Below are positions 1 through 5,755 of a stretch of 6,694 nt of DNA, piece after piece. The stretch comes from Rickettsiaceae bacterium (GTDB lineage Bacteria > Pseudomonadota > Alphaproteobacteria > Rickettsiales > Rickettsiaceae): assembly GCA_030731565.1 (NCBI GenBank), contig JANQTT010000028.1, positions 1-6,694 on the forward strand. Reading direction: 5' to 3'. Position 1 is the first letter of the stretch; the number at the start of each line of letters is the position of its first letter. The notes beneath the pieces are model-generated. The model saw only the letters and a list, made by a program, of their open reading frames with translations, made no database searches and had not been told where the DNA came from. A program made the position numbers and the translations under genes.

Positions 1-52
1 GTGGGCCAGAATAACTGGCCAAGGGGTGGGTCATTATAACTGGCCAATGACA
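1..52. mobile_element. IS21-family-like terminal end (partial)
   Basis: Two imperfect direct repeats of 22 bp lie at 1-22 and 26-47 and match at 19 of 22 positions. Each begins GTGGG, contains ATAACTGGCCAA, and has an internal TGGnCCA-type dyad. After the second copy comes TGACA (48-52), and the sequence then changes to the AT-rich coding style of the neighbouring small gene. Multiple GTGGGTCA...TGGCCA repeats next to a terminal CA are typical of IS21-family (istA/istB) element ends, where they bind transposase. The transposase genes would lie left of position 1 and are not visible. The family call rests on recalled end structure only; the other IS end and a target duplication cannot be checked here. 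Confidence 0.55.
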
Positions 53-258
53 GTTTTAGTTGAACCGTCTACATATTCTTCTTTTATTGCTTCATTTTTA
101 ATAGTTACATTAGTGGTATCTTTACTTTCCATGCTTTCTGAAGATTTAAATTTCTTTTTAAAAAAGAATATTGTACCAATTGATGTAGCTGCTGAGATTC
201 CTGAGATAAGCACCGATGCGCCTGCAATTATTCCTATTATTATTAATTCTACTCCCAT
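34..258 (-). CDS. Small single-pass membrane protein, 3' end cut by the IS junction
   Basis: This 74-residue frame starts at ATG 258 behind a good ribosome binding site (AGGGGA at about 265-270). Residues 3-32 are hydrophobic and Gly/Ala/Ile-rich, consistent with one membrane segment. A basic stretch (KKKFK, about 34-38) follows, then a polar Ser/Lys/Glu-rich tail, suggesting an N-out or signal-anchor protein with a cytoplasmic basic edge. I do not recognise a family. The last five codons and the stop fall inside the IS-like terminal repeat, so residues after about 69 are probably not native and the original protein may have been longer. The opposite strand is open over the same stretch but has no comparable start signal. 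A CtrA-box-like site lies 83-97 bp upstream of the start, hinting at cell-cycle control. Confidence 0.5.
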   Translation of the reverse strand: MGVELIIIGIIAGASVLISGISAATSIGTIFFFKKKFKSSESMESKDTTNVTIKNEAIKEEYVDGSTKTVIGQL

Positions 259-288
259 ATTATTTCCCCTTTTTTAGCTTTTTTCAAT

Positions 289-317
289 TTAAGGCGTTCA
301 TTACTTATATGCCTTAA
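289..317. repeat. 7-bp inverted repeat in the leader of the small membrane gene
   Basis: TTAAGGC (289-295) and GCCTTAA (311-317) are perfect inverted copies separated by 15 bp. They sit between the putative promoter and the ribosome binding site of the minus-strand gene starting at 258. They could form a weak leader hairpin or serve as an operator dyad; a chance match is also possible in such AT-rich DNA. Confidence 0.3.
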
Positions 318-322
318 CTATG

Positions 323-351
323 ATTGTAAAGGCTAAAAAATTAACAAAAGG
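323..351 (-). promoter_or_regulatory. Putative promoter of the small membrane gene
   Basis: On the minus strand a TACAAT -10 element (323-328) has a poor -35 region around 345-350 (CTTTTG, 16-bp spacing). That -35 region lies in the middle of the CtrA-box-like site at 341-355. Poor -35 elements overlapped by the box are typical of promoters activated by CtrA in Caulobacter. The predicted transcript would start near 316 and leave a leader of about 58 nt. Confidence 0.35.
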
Positions 352-355
352 TTAA
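341..355 (-). promoter_or_regulatory. CtrA-box-like site upstream of the small membrane gene
   Basis: The minus strand reads TTAACCTTTTGTTAA, an exact match to the TTAA-N7-TTAA consensus bound by CtrA, and its left half extends to TTAACC as in many known sites. It overlaps the -35 region of the predicted promoter for the gene starting at 258. In DNA this AT-rich about one such match is expected by chance in the whole window, so position matters more than the match. ctrA itself is encoded about 1.9 kb away. Confidence 0.45.
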
Positions 356-380
356 CTAAAAAGAAAAAGGATAATAAAAT

Positions 381-398
381 TTTAAGTAGAAACTTAAA
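381..398. repeat. AT-rich hairpin downstream of nadE
   Basis: TTTAAGT (381-387) and ACTTAAA (392-398) are perfect inverted copies around a four-base loop. The hairpin lies beyond the stronger stem at 406-435 in the direction of nadE transcription. It may help stop or stabilise the transcript 3' end, but an all-AT stem like this is weak. Confidence 0.25.
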
Positions 399-405
399 TT
401 ACTAT

Positions 406-435
406 TTAAGCGCTACCTTTACCGGCAGTGCCTAA
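406..435 (-). terminator. Hairpin just after nadE, putative terminator
   Basis: As minus-strand RNA, positions 435-424 pair with 417-406 over 12 positions: nine Watson-Crick pairs, two G-U pairs and one A-C mismatch, around a six-base loop (GGUAAA). The pairing is better as minus-strand RNA than as plus-strand RNA, where two A-C mismatches arise, which fits a role at the end of the minus-strand gene nadE (stop at 443). The following bases are AU-rich but not a run of U, so this may protect the 3' end rather than act as a classical intrinsic terminator. Confidence 0.4.
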
Positions 436-442
436 GCATAAA

Positions 443-2029
443 TTAAATATAAAAATTAGTAATTGGGAATCTGCGATCTTTATCAAAATGCATACTAGAA
501 ATTTTAACTCCTGGCGCTGATTGAAACCTTTTAAATTCCGAATTTTTAAGTAATTTGTATACTTTATCTACAATTACTTTATCAAATTCAGAGTATAATA
601 ATTCTGGATTAGAGAGGTTTTCTATAAATTGATATAATATTTTATCAAGAATATAATAATCTGGCAAAGAATCTGAATCTTTTTGATTTGGGGCAAGTTC
701 AGCTGAAGGTGGTTTATTAATAATATTTGCAGGAATAATTTCAGATTGCAAATTTATATATTTTGCAAGTGCAAATATTTCGGTTTTATATAAATCCTTT
801 ATTGGATTAAATGCTCCATTCATATCTCCATAAATCGTAGCATAGCCTGTTGCATATTCTGATTTATTACCAGTTGTAATAAGCAGCGCCCCTAAGTCAT
901 TGGCAAGCCCCATTAAAACAGTTCCTCTAGTCCTGGACTGAAGATTTTGATATGTAATTGAACTTTTATCTACTTTCTCAATAGTACAGAGAGTTTTTTC
1001 AAATTCATCTACAGTATTTTGTATAGGGAGAGATTTTAGGGATATATTTAGGTTTTTTGCTAGTAACTCCGCATCATCTTGGCTTTCTTGCGAGGTAAAT
1101 TTTGATGGAAGCATATAGCATAAAACGTTTTTATTACCCAATGCTTTTGTAGCAATATAGCACACTACAGCCGAATCTACGCCTCCTGATAGACCTATAA
1201 TAACTTTTTTGAAGCCACTATCTTGTACATATTCTTTAAGACCCAATATTGTCGCCTTTAATATTTCTTCGTATATATTTTCTATTTTTGGGTATGAATT
1301 ATTTGTAATAAGCTTTTTATTTTTATACTCAATAGTAATAGCATCTGTAGCAAAATCTTTTCCTACAATTTTTAGTTCTCCATCATAAACGAAGGATCTT
1401 CCGTCAAATATTATACCGTCATGGGCTAACGATTGATTACAATAAATGATAGGTAGCAAAGTCTCTTTATATCTTGTACTTACTATTTTTACTCTATTAT
1501 CCAGCTTATTTTTTTCATATGGTGATGCATTTGGTACTATTAATAATTCAGCTCCTTGTCTTTTAAGGTCAATACAAACCGATGGCTGCCAAATATCTTC
1601 GCATATAGGCACACCTATTTTAACGCTGTTTACAGTTATGATATTTGGTTTTCCGGATGTAAAATATCTTCTTTCATCAAAGACACCGTGGTTTGGTAAT
1701 TCTGTTTTATAAGTAATGCCGATTATTTTTCCATTTTGCCCAGCAATCACTACGTTATACAAACAATCATTTTCAAACAATATTGTAGGCAAGAGAAGAC
1801 AGGTTTGCAAAGTTCCTTCTATCAGCTTTTTTGCATAATTTTCAGCTTGATTTATAAAATCCCTTTTAAAAAATAAATCTTCAGCCAAATAGCCTGTAAT
1901 ACATAATTCTGGGAAAACGCATATATCTGAGCCGTCTTGCTGAGATTTAACATAAGCCTCACGAATTATTCTAGAATTTTCTTTAATTGCTCCGACTTTT
2001 GGCGCAGTTTGGCAAACAGAAATTTTCAT
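443..2029 (-). CDS. nadE: Glutamine-dependent NAD+ synthetase
   Basis: This 528-residue protein makes NAD+ from deamido-NAD+ (nicotinate adenine dinucleotide), ATP and glutamine-derived ammonia in the cytoplasm, the last step of NAD synthesis. The N-terminal nitrilase-type glutaminase domain (about 1-250) carries the full catalytic triad: Glu41 in FPELCITGY, Lys108 in YKTELPN, and Cys143 in GVPICEDIW. The C-terminal synthetase domain (about 255-520) has the ATP-pyrophosphatase loop SGGVDS at 281-286, plus the KSEYATGYATIYGD and INKPPSAEL motifs. The length is near normal for the two-domain form, so the protein looks complete and active. The start has no clear Shine-Dalgarno sequence and lies only 13 bp after a perfect 24-bp inverted repeat. 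It runs co-directionally 228 bp behind ctrA, with a promoter candidate in the gap. One glutaminase segment (NQSLAHDGIIFDG, 198-210) differs from the usual NQVGGQDELVFDG-like sequence. Confidence 0.95.
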   Translation of the reverse strand: MKISVCQTAPKVGAIKENSRIIREAYVKSQQDGSDICVFPELCITGYLAEDLFFKRDFINQAENYAKKLIEGTLQTCLLLPTILFENDCLYNVVIAGQNGKIIGITYKTELPNHGVFDERRYFTSGKPNIITVNSVKIGVPICEDIWQPSVCIDLKRQGAELLIVPNASPYEKNKLDNRVKIVSTRYKETLLPIIYCNQSLAHDGIIFDGRSFVYDGELKIVGKDFATDAITIEYKNKKLITNNSYPKIENIYEEILKATILGLKEYVQDSGFKKVIIGLSGGVDSAVVCYIATKALGNKNVLCYMLPSKFTSQESQDDAELLAKNLNISLKSLPIQNTVDEFEKTLCTIEKVDKSSITYQNLQSRTRGTVLMGLANDLGALLITTGNKSEYATGYATIYGDMNGAFNPIKDLYKTEIFALAKYINLQSEIIPANIINKPPSAELAPNQKDSDSLPDYYILDKILYQFIENLSNPELLYSEFDKVIVDKVYKLLKNSEFKRFQSAPGVKISSMHFDKDRRFPITNFYI

Positions 2030-2042
2030 TATTTTTATTTTT

Positions 2043-2098
2043 TATAGTAAACTCCAGTTAAATTAGGAATTCTTCTAATTTAACTGGAGTTTACTATA
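2043..2098. repeat. Perfect 24-bp inverted repeat (long hairpin) in front of nadE
   Basis: The arms at 2043-2066 and 2075-2098 are perfect reverse complements (TATAGTAAACTCC... and ...GGAGTTTACTATA) around an eight-base spacer GAATTCTT. In either RNA strand this forms an exceptionally stable 24-bp stem. There is no U-run after the stem on the minus strand (it is followed by A-rich sequence and the nadE ATG after 13 bp), and only two T bases on the plus strand, so it is not a classical intrinsic terminator. It could be a regulatory leader hairpin, a processing site, or a small palindromic repeat that has inserted here. No second copy occurs in the window. Confidence 0.85.
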
Positions 2099-2160
2099 TT
2101 AACAGATAACCAAAATAGCACCGCCGACGAAGTTAGAATGAAAAAGACCTTAAAGCTCAT
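2080..2160 (-). CDS. Possible 26-residue hydrophobic leader peptide upstream of nadE
   Basis: A short frame starts at ATG 2160 with AGG eight bases upstream and ends at a TAA inside the arm of the inverted repeat. It encodes MSFKVFFILTSSAVLFWLSV followed by six residues: one Lys, then a long hydrophobic stretch, like a signal peptide or tiny membrane protein. It starts about where the predicted nadE transcript begins. It could be a leader peptide, a tiny membrane protein, the remnant of a gene cut by the palindrome, or chance. I recognise no family. Confidence 0.2.
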   Translation of the reverse strand: MSFKVFFILTSSAVLFWLSVNIVNSS

Positions 2161-2168
2161 CAAATTGA

Positions 2169-2198
2169 CCTATAAAATAAGCTAATTTGTGCAGTCAA
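2169..2198 (-). promoter_or_regulatory. Putative nadE promoter
   Basis: On the minus strand TTGACT (2193-2198; five of six bases match the sigma70 -35 consensus) lies 18 bp from TATAGG (2169-2174; four of six match -10). The predicted transcript starts near 2162, giving nadE a leader of about 130 nt that contains the short hydrophobic frame and the 24-bp hairpin. This suggests nadE can be transcribed independently of ctrA. Confidence 0.4.
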
Positions 2199-2257
2199 AA
2201 AAAATCTAAAAATACAACTATTTTAACTTTCCGGAAGCGCTATAAAGAATAGCAAAA

Positions 2258-2998
2258 TTATTTTACCAAATCTAAATCATTATCAGCTTTACTTTCTTCT
2301 TGCAGAAGGCCGCCATGATTTTCTTCGTAATCTTTTAGCATATATCCACGGCCCCAAACGGTTTCGATATAGTTAGTACCACCAGAAGCCTTAGCTAATT
2401 TTTTACGAAGCTTACATACGAATACGTCAATAATTTTAATTTCCGGCTCATCCATACTACTGTATAAATGATTCAAGAACATTTCTTTAGTAAGAACAGT
2501 TCCTTTGCGCATAGCAAGTAGTTCAAGAATAGCATATTCTTTGTTTGTTAGATGAACCTGCGTGCCATCAACTTCAACAATTCTTGTATCGAGATTGATT
2601 GCAACTTTATCGAATCTTACAACTGATTCAGAATGGCCTTTTGAACGACGAACAATTGCCTGAATTCTGGCCACCAATTCACCTTTATTAAATGGCTTGG
2701 TTAGATAGTCATCAGCACCAAAACCTAGTCCTTTTATTTTCTGGTCTACAGAAGAAAGCCCAGATAAAATTAATATTGGCGTTTTGACTTTTGCCGAACG
2801 TAAACGCAGCAGAACTTCATAACCGTCGATATCTGGAAGCATTAAATCCAGTAAAATTATGTCGTAATCATATATTTTGCCTATTTCAATTCCATCTGCA
2901 CCAACTTCTGCCGTATCGCAAATTATACCTTCGGCTGCTAATGCTAATTCGATTGATCTTGCTGTAGAAGAATCGTCTTCAATTAATAATACTCTCAT
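2258..2998 (-). CDS. ctrA: Cell-cycle response regulator CtrA
   Basis: This 246-residue OmpR-type response regulator is the alphaproteobacterial master cell-cycle transcription factor, which binds TTAA-N7-TTAA sites once phosphorylated through the CckA-ChpT relay. The receiver domain (1-118) has acidic residues Glu7, Asp8 and Asp9, phosphoacceptor Asp51 (LLDLMLPD), Ser79 and Lys101 (TKPF). The winged-helix DNA-binding domain (about 126-224) includes [20 protein letters not shown], whose near-invariant form marks CtrA rather than other OmpR regulators, and ends in WGRGY (215-219). The start has a strong ribosome binding site (AGGAGA, 3008-3013). The tail after about 224 is acidic and ends LDLVK, lacking the terminal Ala-Ala that targets Caulobacter CtrA to ClpXP, so its turnover may differ. 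A promoter candidate lies just upstream; I see no perfect CtrA box in its own promoter region. Confidence 0.95.
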   Translation of the reverse strand: MRVLLIEDDSSTARSIELALAAEGIICDTAEVGADGIEIGKIYDYDIILLDLMLPDIDGYEVLLRLRSAKVKTPILILSGLSSVDQKIKGLGFGADDYLTKPFNKGELVARIQAIVRRSKGHSESVVRFDKVAINLDTRIVEVDGTQVHLTNKEYAILELLAMRKGTVLTKEMFLNHLYSSMDEPEIKIIDVFVCKLRKKLAKASGGTNYIETVWGRGYMLKDYEENHGGLLQEESKADNDLDLVK

Positions 2999-3034
2999 TT
3001 TTATCTATCTCCTTAATAGATTTTTACTTTTATG

Positions 3035-3063
3035 ATAATCTCACTATATTTATTAAAAATCAA
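3035..3063 (-). promoter_or_regulatory. Putative ctrA promoter
   Basis: On the minus strand TTGATT (3058-3063) is spaced 17 bp from GATTAT (3035-3040). This predicts a start near 3028 and a leader of about 30 nt with the strong Shine-Dalgarno sequence at 3008-3013. The hexamers are only moderate matches, but the spacing and position are good. No terminator is visible between porin 1 and ctrA, so read-through from the upstream cluster is also possible. Confidence 0.35.
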
Positions 3064-3116
3064 GTGGTTTTTACAATTTTATTAATATTTTAGATAATAA
3101 GAAATTATACCAAATC

Positions 3117-4334
3117 TTATAGGCTAATTTTACTACCAATAATAGCGATAGTACCCTTACTTTTATCTTGAATATTATTTTTTATATCGAACCCTTTGGT
3201 TTTATAGTATGTCATTTGTGCGTAAGCTTTAATTCCTTTTGTAATAAGGCAATCAAATCCTAAACTAGATGCATCCAGTTTATTTTTTTTATTATTACTA
3301 TGAAAGTGGTTTAAACTTATTGCATATTTTTTATCTAAAAAATCATACTTTACCCCAGCAGAATAAATATCGGTACTTTTTCCTCTAGTATCTACTGTTG
3401 AATTCGTTAGGCTTTTATTATAGTTCATATACGAACCAGAAACACTAACTTGGTTATAAGTAAATTCTCCACCTATATTATAAGTATTTAAATCTTTAAA
3501 CTTTAAATCTGATTTTATATTGTCTGATTTATTAAATGCTACAGGTTTACCTCTTTCTCCAGCTAATGATAATTTGGCAGACAATTCCTCATTATACTTA
3601 CCTTCGTAAACTACACCATACGAAATTCCATCTTTTATAGCAAATTTAAAATCAGATGCTCCAACAGGCGTATGTAAATTATTATCTCTTATACCCCCAT
3701 GACCTGCATTTGATGTATCAGGTATGTAAGAGATACCAACCTGAAATTTATGGACTTCACTGCCGAATTTAGGAGTAAAATATGTAACCTTGCGTGAATA
3801 CTCTGTTAAACTACTAGTCCTGCATTTTGAATCTAAAAAGCTACAAAAGTTAGTAACGTATGATACTAAAGAATCTTTTCCACTTTTCGGCGAAGGAATA
3901 ATAAACGCATCCCAACCATTGCCGGTTGCACAGGATGAGCTATAACCAGTAATCCTCATTTTTTTGCCAGCGCTAGTGTCTGAGCCTAATTCAAATTTTC
4001 CAAAATCAGATTCAATATATATACTAATAGGAGCTCCCCTATTATTTTTTGTTGTTTGTTCTATACCAATTTTTGTGCCATATTTTATACCATTATCAGC
4101 CACTAATTGATAATTTACTACAAAGTTGCCTGAAGAAGAAAAACCATATTTTTTCTGACGATTCGACACTGCTTTTTGCGAAGGCGCTCCATTGTTAACG
4201 TAGTGGACAGCTTGTACTTCAGCAACAGCACCAATTTTCACAATGTTTTCAGCAGCAAACGCTGTAGGCAATACAAAGCAAAAAGCGCTTGCACTTGCTA
4301 ACAGTATATTCCTAATTCCCTTGTGTCCTGTCAT
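3117..4334 (-). CDS. Outer-membrane porin (porin 1)
   Basis: This 405-residue secreted beta-barrel protein should form a diffusion pore in the outer membrane. Residues 1-27 are a signal peptide: basic start (K5, R8), hydrophobic core, AFA cleavage motif before Ala28. The rest is Gly/Ser/Asn/Tyr-rich with alternating strands. [10 protein letters not shown] (109-118) resembles the hallmark motif of Gram-negative general porins, and YFTPKFG...YIPDTSNAG (185-211) is shared with porin 2 in this window. The last strand ends in Leu rather than the usual Phe, a mild oddity for recognition by the barrel-assembly machinery. The mature protein has four cysteines (135, 164, 171, 362), three of them in the loop region after the FGKFELGS strand; porin 2 has none. 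The start codon lies inside the 3' end of secB (23-bp overlap), with GAGAGG about nine bases upstream, and no alternative start lies before the signal peptide. Class assignment is confident; the substrate is unknown. Confidence 0.85.
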   Translation of the reverse strand: MTGHKGIRNILLASASAFCFVLPTAFAAENIVKIGAVAEVQAVHYVNNGAPSQKAVSNRQKKYGFSSSGNFVVNYQLVADNGIKYGTKIGIEQTTKNNRGAPISIYIESDFGKFELGSDTSAGKKMRITGYSSSCATGNGWDAFIIPSPKSGKDSLVSYVTNFCSFLDSKCRTSSLTEYSRKVTYFTPKFGSEVHKFQVGISYIPDTSNAGHGGIRDNNLHTPVGASDFKFAIKDGISYGVVYEGKYNEELSAKLSLAGERGKPVAFNKSDNIKSDLKFKDLNTYNIGGEFTYNQVSVSGSYMNYNKSLTNSTVDTRGKSTDIYSAGVKYDFLDKKYAISLNHFHSNNKKNKLDASSLGFDCLITKGIKAYAQMTYYKTKGFDIKNNIQDKSKGTIAIIGSKISL

Positions 4335-4788
4335 GTTTAGAGGCCTCTCTCATTTTTTTACTGTATAAAACGCCAAAATCTACTGGATCAATCATTAATG
4401 GCTGAAAGCCTCCATCTTGAGTCACATCTGCAATTATCTTTCTTGCATACGGAAAGATAATAGACGGGCAATGCACGGCTAGCAACATTTGCATCTGTTC
4501 TTCCGGTATATTTATTAAATTGAACACACCGGCATATTTTAAGTCAACTATAAATAATGTAGCTTTTTCACTTACCGCTTTGGCGTTAATTGAAATTTCC
4601 ACTTCAAAATAGTCTTCTTCTGGCAGCTTTTGAATCTTTAAATCAAGCGCCAAATCAATTTGAGGGATGCCGTTTAAGTTTGCTAAAGTTGCTGGCGCAC
4701 CAGGATTTTCAAATGAAAAATCTTTTATATATTGAGCATTAACTGCGATATGTGGCGTTTTCTGATTTTCTGATGTTTCTTTTTCCAT
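4312..4788 (-). CDS. secB: Protein-export chaperone SecB
   Basis: This 158-residue cytoplasmic chaperone works as a tetramer, holding unfolded precursors, especially outer-membrane proteins, and handing them to SecA at the Sec translocon. Family motifs are clear: [11 protein letters not shown] (19-29), KYAGVFNL (84-91), and the signature running from [15 protein letters not shown] (107-121) through DGGFQPLM to DPVDF (134-138). Length is normal for the family. The ribosome binding site AGGA lies about seven bases before ATG 4788. The gene follows dcd by 26 bp, and its last codons overlap the start of porin 1 in another frame, so one transcript probably carries all three and porin translation may depend on ribosomes finishing secB. 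The short basic tail after [10 protein letters not shown] may be shaped by this overlap. Confidence 0.95.
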   Translation of the reverse strand: MEKETSENQKTPHIAVNAQYIKDFSFENPGAPATLANLNGIPQIDLALDLKIQKLPEEDYFEVEISINAKAVSEKATLFIVDLKYAGVFNLINIPEEQMQMLLAVHCPSIIFPYARKIIADVTQDGGFQPLMIDPVDFGVLYSKKMREASKHDRTQGN

Positions 4789-4814
4789 GATTTTTTCCTA
4801 AAATTAAAAATACT

Positions 4815-5381
4815 TTATGTTTTTGGCAGTGTAACGCCTGTTTGTTTCATATATTTACCAGCCCTATCAGCATAAGAAACTGCGCATTTCTCATTTCCTT
4901 CAAAAAATAAAAACTGACAGACTCCTTCTCCTGCATAAATTTTTGCTGGAAGCGGAGTTGTATTAGAAAACTCAAGAGTAACATGACCTTCCCAGCCCGG
5001 CTCAAGCGGCGTGACGTTCACTATAATTCCGCATCTTGCATATGTAGATTTTCCTACGCATATAACAAGCACATTATCAGGAATTTTAAAATACTCAATT
5101 GTCCTAGCTAATGCAAAGCTATTTGGTGGAATAATACAAACATCTGTATTCTTCTGTACCAAACTTTCACTATTAAAATTTTTTGGGTCAACTATTGTTG
5201 TGTTGATATTTGTAAAAATTTTAAATTCATTTGCTACCCTTGCATCGTAACCATATGAAGAAACTCCATACGAAATTATCCTCTCTGTCCCTGATTGCTT
5301 GATTTGCTTTTCAATAAATGGAGAAATCATATTATGATTCAAAGATTTATCTTTTATCCATTTATCCGACATAATTGACAT
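4815..5381 (-). CDS. dcd: dCTP deaminase
   Basis: This 188-residue cytoplasmic enzyme deaminates dCTP to dUTP, supplying dUMP for dTMP synthesis; it belongs to the trimeric dUTPase/dCTP-deaminase fold. Visible motifs are [13 protein letters not shown] (37-49), [14 protein letters not shown] (85-98), the phosphate-binding GKSTYARCG (110-118), and [17 protein letters not shown] (125-141), in which Glu137 matches the catalytic glutamate of E. coli Dcd; the C-terminal [11 protein letters not shown] and [11 protein letters not shown] follow. A bifunctional deaminase/dUTPase cannot be excluded from sequence alone. ATG 5381 was chosen because the AGGAGA site (5391-5396) is nine bases away; the in-frame ATG at 5372 would be 18 bases away. 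It is the first gene of the dcd-secB-porin cluster and diverges from porin 2. Confidence 0.95.
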   Translation of the reverse strand: MSIMSDKWIKDKSLNHNMISPFIEKQIKQSGTERIISYGVSSYGYDARVANEFKIFTNINTTIVDPKNFNSESLVQKNTDVCIIPPNSFALARTIEYFKIPDNVLVICVGKSTYARCGIIVNVTPLEPGWEGHVTLEFSNTTPLPAKIYAGEGVCQFLFFEGNEKCAVSYADRAGKYMKQTGVTLPKT

Positions 5382-5400
5382 AATGAACGATCTCCTTCTA

Positions 5401-5448
5401 TTAAACTTAATTTAGCGGTATTGCTTATCGCACCGCAGTCTAGTTTAA
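5401..5448. repeat. Nested inverted repeat upstream of dcd
   Basis: An outer pair, TTAAACT (5401-5407) with AGTTTAA (5442-5448), encloses an inner pair, GCGGT (5415-5419) with ACCGC (5432-5436). The structure ends five bases before the dcd ribosome binding site and overlaps the predicted -10 element and start point. As DNA it could be an operator. As RNA it could fold only if the transcript begins further upstream than predicted here. Confidence 0.45.
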
Positions 5449-5464
5449 AAATAAAAAATTTCAA
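5437..5464 (-). promoter_or_regulatory. Putative promoter of the dcd-secB-porin 1 cluster
   Basis: On the minus strand TTGAAA (5459-5464) lies 16 bp from TAGACT (5437-5442), four of six matches to the -10 consensus. The start would be near 5430 with a leader of about 50 nt leading to the AGGAGA site. A second start upstream, such as the one suggested for the stem-loop region, is possible. Confidence 0.35.
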
Positions 5465-5504
5465 CCCAATATACTCAAAGGTTAATTTTACTGATAATTA
5501 TGTT

Positions 5505-5587
5505 TATACAAAAAACAAAACTGCGATATAAATAACACGCTCTGCAAAAACTGTAGTATTTTTTATATCCTCCAGAATCCGCAGTTT
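5505..5587 (-). ncRNA. Candidate structured RNA or leader stem-loop
   Basis: AAACTGCG (5518-5525) pairs perfectly with CGCAGTTT (5580-5587), and the adjoining ATATAAA (5526-5532) pairs with TTTATAT (5562-5568). Together they form a 15-bp stem with an 11-base bulge on one side (5569-5579) and a loop of about 29 bases. On the minus strand the stem is followed by UGUUUUUUGU, like an intrinsic terminator tail, and a TATACT -10-like element (5592-5597) would start transcription at the base of the stem. No good -35 is present. It could be a small RNA of about 80 nt, a leader element of dcd, or a mobile palindromic remnant. I match it to no known RNA family. Confidence 0.25.
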
Positions 5588-5722
5588 GACTAGTATAGGT
5601 TGTGCATGCTATGATAAATGTAATTTTAATATTCTAAATTTAGTAAATTATTTACATACCTTTGGTTGAAATATTTTTGCAAATTAAAAATATAAGTATA
5701 CATAATAAATTATAGACTAAGT

Positions 5723-5728
5723 TATAAT
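5723..5728 (+). promoter_or_regulatory. Consensus -10 element upstream of porin 2
   Basis: A perfect TATAAT lies 62 bp before the porin 2 start, but no good -35 hexamer is found at normal spacing. If it is used, transcription would begin near 5735, and the CtrA-box-like site at 5741-5755 would lie immediately downstream, where bound CtrA would be expected to repress. Confidence 0.3.
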
Positions 5729-5740
5729 GCAAAAATAGCC

Positions 5741-5755
5741 TTAATCTATAGTTAA
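5741..5755 (+). promoter_or_regulatory. CtrA-box-like site upstream of porin 2
   Basis: TTAATCTATAGTTAA is an exact TTAA-N7-TTAA match, 36-50 bp before the porin 2 start codon. If the right half-site acts as the -35 region, TATTAT at 5775-5780 is 17 bp downstream, giving an activated promoter with almost no leader. If the TATAAT at 5723-5728 is used instead, the site would be repressive. The bases between the half-sites lack the fuller TTAACC extension seen in the site at 341-355. Confidence 0.4.

Noticed and set aside
26..277. Plus-strand open frame of 83 residues opposite the small membrane gene
   Set aside because: It has no ribosome binding site and starts inside the IS-like repeat. The opposite strand has a strong site (AGGGGA), a plausible promoter and membrane-protein character.
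1446..1712. Plus-strand open frame opposite nadE
   Set aside because: It is antisense to the glutaminase domain of an unmistakable nadE gene, so it is a shadow of that coding sequence.
2030..2100. Idea that removing the palindrome fuses the 26-codon frame to nadE
   Set aside because: The frames would indeed join, but that happens by chance one time in three and the fused N-terminus resembles no known NadE extension.
2239..2253. GCTAT/ATAGC hairpin right after ctrA as its terminator
   Set aside because: The stem is only five pairs and lacks a proper U-run, so it is too weak to call a terminator.
3104..3109. Perfect TATAAT on the minus strand between porin 1 and ctrA
   Set aside because: No acceptable -35 lies at the right spacing inside the end of porin 1. 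The TTGATT-17-GATTAT pair closer to ctrA is a better promoter, though this one could still contribute.
4339..4348. 10-bp palindrome AGAGGCCTCT just before the porin 1 start
   Set aside because: It lies inside the secB coding end and includes the porin ribosome binding site. One short palindrome is not evidence of an operator.
5011..5250. Plus-strand open frame opposite dcd
   Set aside because: It is antisense to the conserved core of dcd, with no start signal and no recognisable motif.
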